Positions 1 to 7,038 of a DNA stretch of 64,000 nucleotides are shown piece after piece. Within the stretch, counting starts at the first letter, position 1; each line of letters opens with the position of its first letter. Under the pieces are notes generated by a model, which saw only the letters and a list, made by a program, of their open reading frames with translations, was not told the origin of the DNA and searched no databases. The DNA is taken from positions 1 through 64,000 of the forward strand of contig CADARY010000004.1 of NCBI GenBank assembly GCA_902790375.1. Reading direction: 5' to 3'. The DNA is from Oscillospiraceae bacterium (GTDB taxonomy: Bacteria; Bacillota; Clostridia; Oscillospirales; Oscillospiraceae). The translations under genes were made by a program, and so were the position numbers.

Positions 1-214
1 CATATCCGATGGGGGATTTCTTATACTCGATGATCATTCTGAATCCATCTGGAATTTCTTCCAAAAAATGTGCAGACAAAGTATCCATCGTAAACCTGAA
101 GTCACGACCTTCGTAATACTCCAGCACTCTCTTATGTGTCAGCCATTTAAACATGAGTGGAAGATCTGTTTCCGTAAAATCTCGGATTGTTATTTCATTT
201 TTTTCTATTTTCAC
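1..214 (-). CDS. GNAT acetyltransferase, AAC(6')-like, N-terminal part (cut by window edge)
   Basis: A minus-strand frame opens with GTG at 214-212 behind a GGGGAGGATTAC ribosome site and stays open for 71 codons to the window edge. The protein begins VKIEKNEITIRDF and contains PLMFKWLTHKRVLEYYEGRD and later MIIEYKKSPIGY. From memory this pattern is close to the N-terminus of aminoglycoside 6'-N-acetyltransferases of the AAC(6')-Ie/Im type, which use acetyl-CoA to acetylate aminoglycosides. The acetyl-CoA-binding half lies outside the window, so substrate cannot be judged. It lies 62 bp downstream of another GNAT gene on the same strand. The DNA looks AT-richer than the rest of the window, which suggests transfer. 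Confidence 0.7.
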   Translation of the reverse strand, partial: MKIEKNEITIRDFTETDLPLMFKWLTHKRVLEYYEGRDFRFTMDTLSAHFLEEIPDGFRMIIEYKKSPIGY

Positions 215-276
215 GTAATCCTCCCCGCAAACTGCGATTTTGCGTCATCCCGACAAACGGGAATTTGCGTATGAAA

Positions 277-765
277 TCAGTTTTTGCGAAGCTCCATATA
301 AATCGAGCTCGGTGCTTCATCCTCAGAAACAAGATACTCCGGAAAGCCTCTGTGTTGAAATCCCAGCCTCTTATACAATGCAATCGCTTTCGAGTTTTCC
401 GGATTCGGGTCGACCCAAACGATCTCTGCACCGTTTCGGAACGCTTCTTTGATTGCATGGGATAGCCCTGCCGTTGCAATGCCCCGTCCCCGTGCAAATC
501 CAAACAGCTTTATGTCCAATGCGGCGCTTTTATGCTCTGTGTCGATCTCATAGAACGATTCCCCGCAGTATTTCCCATCTTCAAATATCGAATAGTGATT
601 CAGAACAGGTCTGCTCGATTCGATCCAACGAAACCAGTCCTGCATTTCTTCATCTGTTTGATATAATCCATTCGGAAAACCGACGAACCGCATAACGTCT
701 CCGTCTGCCCATAGCTTTTGAACATTATTGTTATCTATAATCGTTGTTTCTTTTACTTCAATCAT
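277..765 (-). CDS. GNAT family N-acetyltransferase
   Basis: The 162-residue protein has the RimJ/RimL-type GNAT layout: an N-terminal region with an aromatic stretch (MQDWFRWIESS), a central strand GKYCGESFYEID, the acetyl-CoA pyrophosphate loop around GFARGRGIATAGLSHAIKEA, and the C-terminal NSKAIALYKRLGFQHRG. Such enzymes acetylate an amine using acetyl-CoA; the substrate is not readable here. The ATG at 765 follows a GGAGGT ribosome site. It probably forms a two-gene unit with the AAC(6')-like gene downstream at 214. Base composition is AT-richer than the window average, like its partner. Confidence 0.85.
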   Translation of the reverse strand: MIEVKETTIIDNNNVQKLWADGDVMRFVGFPNGLYQTDEEMQDWFRWIESSRPVLNHYSIFEDGKYCGESFYEIDTEHKSAALDIKLFGFARGRGIATAGLSHAIKEAFRNGAEIVWVDPNPENSKAIALYKRLGFQHRGFPEYLVSEDEAPSSIYMELRKN

Positions 766-872
766 TTCATGACCTCCGCAAACTCCGATTTATCTGTATG
801 CTTACCAATCATCATCCAGCAGCGCAGACAGGCCCTCGGCCTCGTCTACTCAAAGCATTCTATCACAAAAAG

Positions 873-909
873 AAAAGAACGGCAATTCTATCAAAATTAC
901 CGTTCTTTT
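873..909 (-). terminator. Terminator after tRNA-Ser
   Basis: AAAAGAACGG at 873-882 pairs with CCGTTCTTTT at 900-909. Read on the minus strand, the stem is followed by a T-rich run (TTTTCTTTTT), directly behind the 3' end of the tRNA. Confidence 0.75.
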
Positions 910-910
910 A

Positions 911-1002
911 TGGCGGAGATGGAGAGATTCGAACTCTCGAGGAGCTTTTGACCCCTACACGATTTCCAATCGTGCGCGCTCGACCAACTACGCGACATCT
1001 CC
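911..1002 (-). tRNA. tRNA-Ser (anticodon GGA)
   Basis: The reverse complement folds as a class II tRNA. The acceptor arm GGAGATG (1002-996) pairs with CATCTCC (921-915), followed by discriminator G and an encoded CCA (913-911). The anticodon stem CACGA/TCGTG encloses loop TTGGAAA with anticodon GGA at 967-965. A long variable arm, typical of serine tRNAs, lies between the anticodon and T arms, and the T loop reads GTTCGAATC. It decodes UCC/UCU. Confidence 0.97.
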
Positions 1003-1025
1003 GTATTGCTCAAGTCAGCTTGCTT

Positions 1026-1054
1026 ATTATAATGCGCCTTCCCGGCAAAGTCAA
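1026..1054 (-). promoter_or_regulatory. Sigma-A type promoter of tRNA-Ser
   Basis: On the minus strand TTGACT (1054-1049) and a perfect TATAAT (1031-1026) are separated by 17 bp, ending 24 bp before the tRNA 5' end. Confidence 0.8.
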
Positions 1055-1157
1055 GAATTATTTTTCTGAATTTCATTTTTTCTCGGCATAAATGGGGACA
1101 ACGGCGCAGACACTAAGGCTGCGGAGCAAGCAAGCGGTACAGAGGGAGGAGAAACAC

Positions 1158-1601
1158 ATGGAGATGAACAGGCAGGAATACAGCGATTACGTAGAGCAGC
1201 GCATGCCGCGCTCCAGGGCGGGACGGAACATGCTGCGCGCATTCCTGACAGGCGGGCTGATCTGCACGCTCGGGCAGGGACTCCTTGCGCTCTACACCCG
1301 CCTCGGCCTGGAGCCGGAGGCGGCCGGAACGGCAGGCTCGGTGACGCTGATTTTCCTCGGCGCATTGCTCACGGCTGCGGGCGTTTATGACAAAATCGCC
1401 AAATTCGGCGGAGCGGGCACGCTTGTACCCATCACCGGCTTTGCCAACGCCGTCGCGGCTCCGGCGCTGGAATTCAAGACCGAGGGGAAAATCACCGGCA
1501 CGGCGGCAAAGATGTTCGTCATTTCCGGCCCCGTCATCGTCTACGGCGTGGCGGCCGGTGCGGTGTACGGTCTGCTCCTGTGGCTGGCGGGCCTGCTGTA
1601 G
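1158..1601 (+). CDS. spoVAC: Stage V sporulation protein AC (SpoVAC-like)
   Basis: The 147-residue membrane protein matches SpoVAC/SpoVAE-type proteins. After a short polar N-terminus it has hydrophobic segments, the motif FLTGGLICTLGQGL, then VYDKIAKFGGAGTLVPITGF ahead of a stretch with EFKTEG, and a final hydrophobic helix. SpoVA proteins form the channel that moves Ca-dipicolinate into the forespore and out at germination. The ATG at 1158 follows GGGAGGAG; a second in-frame ATG lies two codons on. Unusually, spoVAD and spoVAE do not follow; the next gene is a hydrogenase maturation gene, so this is an orphan copy. Confidence 0.9.
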   Translation: MEMNRQEYSDYVEQRMPRSRAGRNMLRAFLTGGLICTLGQGLLALYTRLGLEPEAAGTAGSVTLIFLGALLTAAGVYDKIAKFGGAGTLVPITGFANAVAAPALEFKTEGKITGTAAKMFVISGPVIVYGVAAGAVYGLLLWLAGLL

Positions 1602-1654
1602 CGCTTTGACCGGTGACGGTTTTACAGAAAACGACGGAAATCGAAAGACTGTTC

Positions 1655-1682
1655 TTGCTAAATAAAAAGACTGTGTTATAAT
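1655..1682 (+). promoter_or_regulatory. Predicted sigma-A promoter of the hyp/hydrogenase locus
   Basis: TTGCTA (1655-1660) and a perfect TATAAT (1677-1682) are separated by 16 bp. It lies 112 bp ahead of hypF and just ahead of a short leader frame. It is the only clear promoter seen before the hyp genes. Confidence 0.6.
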
Positions 1683-1696
1683 TATAAGGAGTTGGT

Positions 1697-1747
1697 ATGC
1701 CTATTATATTTATGCCTGTTGAAAAGCCTGATCGTAAAACAGGCTGA
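1697..1747 (+). CDS. Candidate 16-residue leader peptide upstream of hypF
   Basis: An AAGGAG ribosome site (1686-1691) precedes ATG at 1697 with good spacing. The frame reads MPIIFMPVEKPDRKTG and stops at 1745-1747. The inverted repeat AGCCTG (1725-1730) / CAGGCT (1740-1745) overlaps its end. No amino-acid run typical of classical attenuation is obvious. It may be a translated leader or a chance frame; no homologue is known to me. Confidence 0.35.
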   Translation: MPIIFMPVEKPDRKTG

Positions 1748-1794
1748 AACGGTCATTATGAATACGCAGATTGTGCAGGAAGAACGGTGGAGCC

Positions 1795-4083
1795 TTGGAA
1801 CGCGCATGGATACATATTCGCGGAATCGTACAGGGCGTGGGCTTCCGGCCCACTATCCACAAGCTGGTGAGGGAGTACGGCCTCACCGGGACGATCAAGA
1901 ACACCTCCTCCGGCGTGGAGCTCGAGCTCGAAGGGGAGCGGGAAACACTCTCGCGCTTTGTGGAAGCGCTGCCGAAGCGCGCGCCGAAGCTCGCCGTGAT
2001 CGAGGAGATCGAGGCTGCGTATACGAAAGAGCTCAGGGGCTTCACGGACTTTCAAATTCTTGACAGCAAGACCGAGGCGCTGCGCAATACGCTCATCTCG
2101 CCGGATCTGTGCATCTGCGACGACTGCCTGCGGGAGCTGAACGACCCCACAGACCGGCGCTGGCGCTATCCTTTCATCAACTGCACCAACTGCGGCCCCC
2201 GCTTCACCATCATCCGGGACCTGCCCTATGACCGGGCCAGAACCTCCATGTCGCCTTTCCCCATGTGCCCGGACTGTGAGCGGGAGTATCACAATATCGA
2301 AAGCCGGCGCTACCACGCCCAGCCGGACTGCTGCCCCGTCTGCGGGCCGGCGGTCTTTTATCTGGACGGGGCGGGTGAAAGACTCGCGGGCGACGCGATC
2401 GAGCTTGCGCGTCAGGCGCTGCTGGCCGGACAGATCGTCGCGGTCAAGGGCCTTGGCGGCATCCATCTGGCCTGCCGGGCGGACGAGCCGGAGATCGTAC
2501 AGCGGCTTCGCCGCCGCAAGCAGCGGGACGAAAAGCCCTTTGCCCTCATGTGCCGGGACGCGGACTGCGCAGAGCGGATCTGTGCGGTGTCGAATAAAGA
2601 GAGGGAGCTTCTTGAGAGCGTTCGGCGGCCCATCGTACTGCTGAAAAAGAAAAGCCCGGGCCTCCTGCATATCAGCGAAAACGGCTTTGTGGGCGTGATG
2701 CTGCCCTATACGCCGCTGCATGCGCTCCTTTTCGGGGAGGATATCGACATGCTGGTCATGACCAGCGCAAATCTCTCCGACACCCCCATGATGACAGACA
2801 ATGCCGAAGCCCTGCGGAATCTGCGCGGGATTGCGGACGGCTTTCTGCTCCACAACCGGGATATTCAGACCCGCTGCGACGATTCGCTCTGCTGGGCGCT
2901 GGACGGGAAGGAATACTTTGCCCGGCGTTCACGGGGCTATGTGCCCTTTCCGCTGCGCACAGGGCGGGAGCTTTCGCCCATCCTCGCCTGCGGGGCGGAA
3001 CAGAAGGCGAGCTTCTGCCTCTCCCGCGGGGACTCCGTTTTTCCGAGTCAGCATATCGGCGACCTCAAAAATATGGAGACCTTCGATTGTTATACCCGGC
3101 AGATCCGGCATTTTGAACGGCTCTTTGACATAGTACCCAAGGCACTGGCGTGCGATCTGCACCCGGACTATCTCTCCACGGAATACGCGCTCGAGAGGGC
3201 GGCACAGGAGAGCATCCCCCTTGTTCGCGTGCAGCACCACCACGCCCATCTTGCCGCCTGCCTGGCGGATAATGCTGTTTCGGAAAAGGTCATTGGCCTC
3301 ATCTGGGACGGCACCGGCCTCGGCAGCGACGGGACAAGCTGGGGCGCGGAGTGCCTGATCGGCGATTTCCACGGCTTTGAGCGCTTCGGCTCCATCCGCC
3401 CCATCCCCCTGATCGGCGGGGATCTGGCGACGAAGGAGACGGACCGCGCGGCATTCGCGCTGATGCGCGAGGCGGGTCTGGACACCGGCGGGATCGAAAA
3501 TGCGCCGGTATATGAAGGCATGCTCCGCGCAAACCTCAACTGCCCGCTGTCCTCCGGGATGGGGCGGCTCTTCGACGGCGCGGCGGCGCTGCTCGGCATC
3601 AAGACCCGCTGCAGCTATGAGGGACAGGGCGCTGTCCTGCTGGAGGCTGCGGCAACGGCGGATGACGGCGTCTTTCCCGTTGTGCTGGACGGCAGCCCTC
3701 TGCGCTTTGACTGGCGGGAGATGATCCGCGCGCTGGTCGCGGCCCGCAATGCCGGGGAGGAGACCGGACGCCTCGCGGCGCGTTTTATGAATACGCTCAT
3801 CGAGATGGCGGTACGGCAGTGCCAGGCTGCCCGGGAGAAGAGCGGGCTGAATACCGTGGCCCTCTCCGGCGGCAGCTTTCAGAATATGTTCATGATGGCG
3901 CGCCTCCCCGGAAGACTGGAGGCTGCGGGCTTTCGGGTGCTGCGGCACCGGCGCGTCTCCTGCAATGACGAGGGCCTTTCCCTCGGGCAGCTGATGATCG
4001 CCCAGGCTGCGATAGAATCAGGACAACTCCCTCGTGCGCTGCGCGCCAGCTCCCTCGGAGAGGGAGCCTGTAAGGAGAATTGA
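1795..4083 (+). CDS. hypF: Carbamoyltransferase HypF, [NiFe] hydrogenase maturation
   Basis: HypF makes the thiocarbamate on HypE that becomes the CN ligands of the [NiFe] site, from carbamoyl phosphate and ATP. An N-terminal acylphosphatase domain carries HIRGIVQGVGFRP. Zinc-finger pairs follow (CICDDC, CTNCG, CPDCE, CCPVCG, about residues 105-185). Then comes a YrdC-like domain (about 205-385, with KGLGGIHLAC and MTSANLSD) and a Kae1-like C-terminal domain with HHHAHLAA and ALSGGSFQN. I prefer the TTG start at 1795, behind GGTGG, because it gives the usual MERAWIHIRG start; an upstream TTG at 1771 is in frame. The last roughly 20 residues are encoded by a dispersed repeat. hypC follows 5 bp later. 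Confidence 0.95.
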   Translation: MERAWIHIRGIVQGVGFRPTIHKLVREYGLTGTIKNTSSGVELELEGERETLSRFVEALPKRAPKLAVIEEIEAAYTKELRGFTDFQILDSKTEALRNTLISPDLCICDDCLRELNDPTDRRWRYPFINCTNCGPRFTIIRDLPYDRARTSMSPFPMCPDCEREYHNIESRRYHAQPDCCPVCGPAVFYLDGAGERLAGDAIELARQALLAGQIVAVKGLGGIHLACRADEPEIVQRLRRRKQRDEKPFALMCRDADCAERICAVSNKERELLESVRRPIVLLKKKSPGLLHISENGFVGVMLPYTPLHALLFGEDIDMLVMTSANLSDTPMMTDNAEALRNLRGIADGFLLHNRDIQTRCDDSLCWALDGKEYFARRSRGYVPFPLRTGRELSPILACGAEQKASFCLSRGDSVFPSQHIGDLKNMETFDCYTRQIRHFERLFDIVPKALACDLHPDYLSTEYALERAAQESIPLVRVQHHHAHLAACLADNAVSEKVIGLIWDGTGLGSDGTSWGAECLIGDFHGFERFGSIRPIPLIGGDLATKETDRAAFALMREAGLDTGGIENAPVYEGMLRANLNCPLSSGMGRLFDGAAALLGIKTRCSYEGQGAVLLEAAATADDGVFPVVLDGSPLRFDWREMIRALVAARNAGEETGRLAARFMNTLIEMAVRQCQAAREKSGLNTVALSGGSFQNMFMMARLPGRLEAAGFRVLRHRRVSCNDEGLSLGQLMIAQAAIESGQLPRALRASSLGEGACKEN
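4021..4069 (+). repeat. Palindromic dispersed repeat, copy A, within the 3' end of hypF
   Basis: The segment runs GGACAACTCCCTC, a GC-rich middle, then CAGCTCCCTC-GGA-GAGGGAGCC, whose last part is a strong hairpin. The same order (ACAA, CCCTC, palindromic middle, CAG-TCCC, GGGAGCC) recurs at 6425-6490. I remember similar short elements scattered through Oscillospiraceae genomes. Here it is translated as the HypF tail. Confidence 0.6.
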
Positions 4084-4088
4084 TTTTT

Positions 4089-4310
4089 ATGTGTCTTGCG
4101 ATACCCCTGCAACTGATTGAGATAAACGGTAAAACGGCAGTCGGCGAGGCCATGGGCATGCGCCGTGAGATCCGGGTGGACTTTATCGAGAACCCGAAGA
4201 TCGGCGATTATGTGATCGTCCATGCGGGCTTTGCCATCGAGCGCCTGCCCGAGCAGCGGGCCCTGGATGATCTGGAGGCTTGGGGAGAAGTGCGCGATGC
4301 CCTGGGATAA
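4089..4310 (+). CDS. hypC: Hydrogenase maturation chaperone HypC
   Basis: The 73-residue protein starts with the diagnostic MCLAIP, whose Cys2 carries the Fe(CN)2CO intermediate between HypD and the large subunit. The middle GDYVIVHAGFAIERL is the HypC/HupF beta-barrel signature. The ATG at 4089 is preferred over an in-frame TTG at 4080 because it gives the conserved start; AAGGAG lies 10 bp upstream. Its 3' end overlaps hypD by 14 bp, implying coupled translation of these partner proteins. Confidence 0.96.
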   Translation: MCLAIPLQLIEINGKTAVGEAMGMRREIRVDFIENPKIGDYVIVHAGFAIERLPEQRALDDLEAWGEVRDALG

Positions 4311-5376
4311 GGAACAAACAGCGGCGCTGCTGGACGAGATTCGCGCTCTTGCGCCGCGCGATCTGCGCCTGATGGAGGTCTGCGGTACCCACACCATGGC
4401 GATTGCCGAGGCCGGCATCAAGTCCATGCTCCCATCGCAGATCCGCCTGCTCTCCGGCCCTGGCTGCCCGGTCTGTGTCACACCGCCCCAGGTGATCGAC
4501 GCGGTACTGGAACTTAGCATGGAGAAAAACGTGCTGCTTACAAGCTACGGCGACATGCTGCGCGTCCCCGGCAGCCGGGCGGGGGACAGCCTTCTCAGGC
4601 GCAAGGCGCTCGGCGCCCGGGTGGAGACGGTCTATTCCCCCGTGGACGCGGTGGAGCTTGCCCTGCAGAATCCGGACAAGCAGGTGGTTTTTCTCGGCGT
4701 CGGCTTTGAGACCACCGCCCCCGGTACCGCTGCGGCGGTACTCACGGCGAAGGAAAAGGGTGCGAAGAACTTCACGCTCTGGTCCATGCTCAAGCTGGTG
4801 GAGCCGGCGCTGCGGGCTCTGATCCGGATGGACGGTTTTCAGGTGGACGGCTTTCTCTGCCCGGGGCATGTGGCGACCATCATCGGCGCCCGGGGATTTG
4901 CCTTCCTGCCGGAGGAGTTCGGCCTTCCCGCCGTGGTGGCGGGCTTTGAGCCGGCGGATATTCTCCGTGCGGTGTACAGACTTGTAAAGCAGCTTCATGA
5001 CCGGGAAGCGAAGCTTGAAAACGAATATACCCGCGCCGTATCCATGGCGGGAAACCGCCTTGCCAAACAGATCATGGCGGACTGCTTTGCCCCCCGCTTT
5101 GACGTCTGGCGCGGCCTCGGCGGGATCGAAAACAGCGGCCTCGGCCTGCGGGACTCTCTGCGGGAATGGGACGCCGAACGGCGCTTCGGCATTCATTATG
5201 CCGCCGCGGAGCCTCCGACGGCCTGCCGCTGCGGCGAGGTCATCACCGGCAGACTCCCGCCGGAGCGTTGCCCCCTGTTCGGCACACGCTGTACGCCCGA
5301 GGACCCGGTCGGGCCCTGCATGGTCTCCTCCGAGGGGGCTTGCGCCGCGGCGTGGAAGTACGCGGGGATCGTGTAA
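4297..5376 (+). CDS. hypD: Hydrogenase maturation iron-sulfur protein HypD
   Basis: HypD, with HypC, is the scaffold where CN and CO ligands are attached to iron. The 359-residue protein has all family signatures: MEVCGTHTMAI (Cys of the CGTHT motif), LLSGPGCPVCVT, VFLGVGFETTAPGTA, GFLCPGHVATIIG, and a C-terminal [4Fe-4S] region with CRCGE, CPLFGTRC and VGPCMVSSEGAC. The ATG at 4297 lies inside the hypC 3' end. Length is normal for the family. hypE follows 13 bp downstream. Confidence 0.97.
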   Translation: MPWDKEQTAALLDEIRALAPRDLRLMEVCGTHTMAIAEAGIKSMLPSQIRLLSGPGCPVCVTPPQVIDAVLELSMEKNVLLTSYGDMLRVPGSRAGDSLLRRKALGARVETVYSPVDAVELALQNPDKQVVFLGVGFETTAPGTAAAVLTAKEKGAKNFTLWSMLKLVEPALRALIRMDGFQVDGFLCPGHVATIIGARGFAFLPEEFGLPAVVAGFEPADILRAVYRLVKQLHDREAKLENEYTRAVSMAGNRLAKQIMADCFAPRFDVWRGLGGIENSGLGLRDSLREWDAERRFGIHYAAAEPPTACRCGEVITGRLPPERCPLFGTRCTPEDPVGPCMVSSEGACAAAWKYAGIV

Positions 5377-5389
5377 GGAAATGAGAGAT

Positions 5390-6388
5390 ATGGACGAAAT
5401 CATCACCTTGGACTACGGCAGCGGGGGCAAGAAGACCGCCCGGCTGATCGAAGAGCTGCTGGTCCCGGCCTTCTCCAATCCCGCGCTGGATTCCCTCGGC
5501 GACGGAGCGATCCTGGAGGGGAGCGGGAAGCTGGTCTTCTCCACCGACAGCTTTGTGGTGGACCCGATCTTTTTCCCCGGCGGGGATATCGGCAAGCTCT
5601 CGGTCTGCGGCACGGTCAACGATCTGGCCGTCTGCGGGGCTGTCCCGCAGTATTTAAGCTGCGCCCTCATTCTGGAAGAGGGACTTCCCGTGGCGGAGCT
5701 GAAGCGCGTTGTGGACTCCATGAAGGCGGCTGCGGAGAAGGCGGGCGTCCGGATCGTCACCGGCGACACGAAGGTGGTCGAGAAGGGGAGAGGCGACAAG
5801 CTCTATATCAACACCGCCGGTATCGGTTTTTTGAAATATCCCGGTCTCAGCCCGCAGAAGCTCCGGGCGGGGGACGCGGTGCTGGTCTCCGGCACCGTGG
5901 GCGACCACGGCACGGCCGTCATGCTTGCGCGAAGCGGCATGATGCAGGGGGAGCTGCGCTCCGACTGCGCCGCGCTGAACGGCCTGTGCGAGGCGATCCT
6001 CTCCGCGTCGGCGAGAGTGCGTGTCCTGCGCGACCCCACCCGGGGCGGCGTTGCCACCACGCTCAATGAGTTTATCGAGGGGACCGGACTCGGCATTGTC
6101 CTGGAGGAGGAGAGGATCCCCGTCCGGCCCGAGGTGCGCGCCGCCTGCGGCATGCTGGGGCTTGAGCCGCTCTACTGCGCAAACGAGGGGAAGCTGCTCG
6201 CGGCGGTGGACCCGGCGGACGCCGGGCGCGTACTGGATGCCATGCACAAAACGGAGGAGGGACGCGACGCCTCGCTGATCGGCTTCGTGAGCGCGGACTA
6301 TCCCGGCAGGCTCGTCATGCAGACGGCCTTCGGCGGAAAGCGCATCTTGCAGAAGCTCACGGGAGCGCAGCTTCCGCGTATATGCTGA
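5390..6388 (+). CDS. hypE: Carbamoyl-phosphate dehydratase HypE
   Basis: HypE dehydrates a thiocarbamate on its C-terminal cysteine to a thiocyanate, the cyanide donor for the [NiFe] centre. The 332-residue protein shows the PurM/AIR synthase-like start LDYGSGGKKTARLIEEL, the ATP-binding GDGAIL and STDSFVV, TGDTKVVEKG, RDPTRGGVATTLNEF, and the essential C-terminal PRIC with cysteine as last residue. ATG 5390 is chosen over ATG 5381 because AAGGA at 5375-5379 is too close to the latter. It is the last hyp gene before a stretch of inserted repeats. Confidence 0.97.
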   Translation: MDEIITLDYGSGGKKTARLIEELLVPAFSNPALDSLGDGAILEGSGKLVFSTDSFVVDPIFFPGGDIGKLSVCGTVNDLAVCGAVPQYLSCALILEEGLPVAELKRVVDSMKAAAEKAGVRIVTGDTKVVEKGRGDKLYINTAGIGFLKYPGLSPQKLRAGDAVLVSGTVGDHGTAVMLARSGMMQGELRSDCAALNGLCEAILSASARVRVLRDPTRGGVATTLNEFIEGTGLGIVLEEERIPVRPEVRAACGMLGLEPLYCANEGKLLAAVDPADAGRVLDAMHKTEEGRDASLIGFVSADYPGRLVMQTAFGGKRILQKLTGAQLPRIC

Positions 6389-6409
6389 GGCGCATGCCGA
6401 AGGTCGGCA

Positions 6410-6490
6410 GGGGTTTCCCGTGAAGGACAAACCCCTCGGTCATGGCCTCGCGGGAGGCCGGCCATGACAGTTCCCCTTACAGGGGAGCCA
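6410..6490 (+). repeat. Palindromic dispersed repeat, copy B
   Basis: Three nested or adjacent hairpins lie in about 80 bp: GGGGTTT (6410-6416)/AAACCCC (6429-6435), GTCATGGCC (6439-6447)/GGCCATGAC (6460-6468), and TCCCC (6472-6476)/GGGGA (6482-6486), ending in GGGAGCC. The layout repeats that of copy A at 4021-4069. It lies just behind hypE and has no coding signal. Confidence 0.6.
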
Positions 6491-6506
6491 AAGATGTTTT
6501 TATTTA

Positions 6507-6649
6507 CGGCAACACCGCACAATCCGCCTTCGGCATCTCCTGGAATATTTGTGTCCTGATTTCGTCACTTTTTCTTGAGGTACACAAAGTACATCTGCAA
6601 AAAAGTGCCTTTATCAGAACCCAAATTTTCTCAGGATCTGCTCTTGCCG
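6507..6649. mobile_element. MITE-like insertion of about 143 bp before the NuoC-like gene
   Basis: The segment is AT-richer than its flanks and has no coding signal. Its ends resemble each other in inverted orientation: CGGCAACACCGCACAATCC at 6507, and the reverse complement of the right end, CGGCAAGAGCAGATCC. It ends directly against codons that look like the true N-terminal part of the next gene. The ends and family are my inference; no transposase is encoded. Confidence 0.4.
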
Positions 6650-6701
6650 AATTAAAAGAATTGACATTGCCAAAGACCAGGTTGTACCGATTGCAGAAAG
6701 G

Positions 6702-7037
6702 ATGCGCAAGGCCGGCGTGTGGCTCACCATGATCCACGGCTTTCTCAACGAGGAGGGGCTGATGGATATCTCGTGGGACTACCAGGTCGAGCCGGTCATT
6801 GAGTCCTACCATGTGGTGGGCGAGATGACGCTCCCCTCCATCGGGGAGATTTACGACTGCGCGGCGACCTGGCCGGAGCGCGAGCTCAACGAGCTCTATG
6901 CCGTCGAGTTCGAGGGGCTGGATACCTCCAAGCGGCTCTTCCTGCCCGAGGACATGCTGGAGACCCAGGGCAAGGGCCAGATCATGGTCACGCCGCTGGA
7001 AGAGCTGCGCGCGAAGAATATCAAGAAGGAGGGATAA
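6702..7037 (+). CDS. Hydrogenase subunit, NuoC/30-kDa family (MbhK-like), start damaged
   Basis: This is the complex I 30-kDa-like subunit that binds the large subunit. The signature WPERELNELYAVEFEGLDTS is clear, followed by KRLFLPED. The first in-frame ATG is 6702. However, codons upstream of it still read like protein of this family (IKRIDIAKDQVVPIAER, from about 6651), and the frame closes at TGA 6576 inside the MITE-like segment. No good ribosome site precedes 6702. So the native start was probably lost to the insertion, and translation may begin at 6702, 6729 or a non-ATG codon. The large-subunit gene starts 1 bp after the stop. Confidence 0.8.
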   Translation: MRKAGVWLTMIHGFLNEEGLMDISWDYQVEPVIESYHVVGEMTLPSIGEIYDCAATWPERELNELYAVEFEGLDTSKRLFLPEDMLETQGKGQIMVTPLEELRAKNIKKEG

Positions 7038-7038
7038 G

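Noticed and set aside
1..214. Calling the left-edge gene a proven aminoglycoside resistance gene
   Set aside because: Only 71 N-terminal residues are visible; similarity to AAC(6') is suggestive but substrate residues lie outside the window.
1692..2063. A 123-codon frame overlapping the start of hypF
   Set aside because: It is the +1/+2 shadow of hypF after about 1800; only the short 16-codon leader frame nearby has a good ribosome site.
6442..6732. A 96-codon frame running from repeat B through the MITE-like segment
   Set aside because: It is composed of repeat DNA and a shifted frame of the NuoC-like gene; no ribosome site or protein-like composition.
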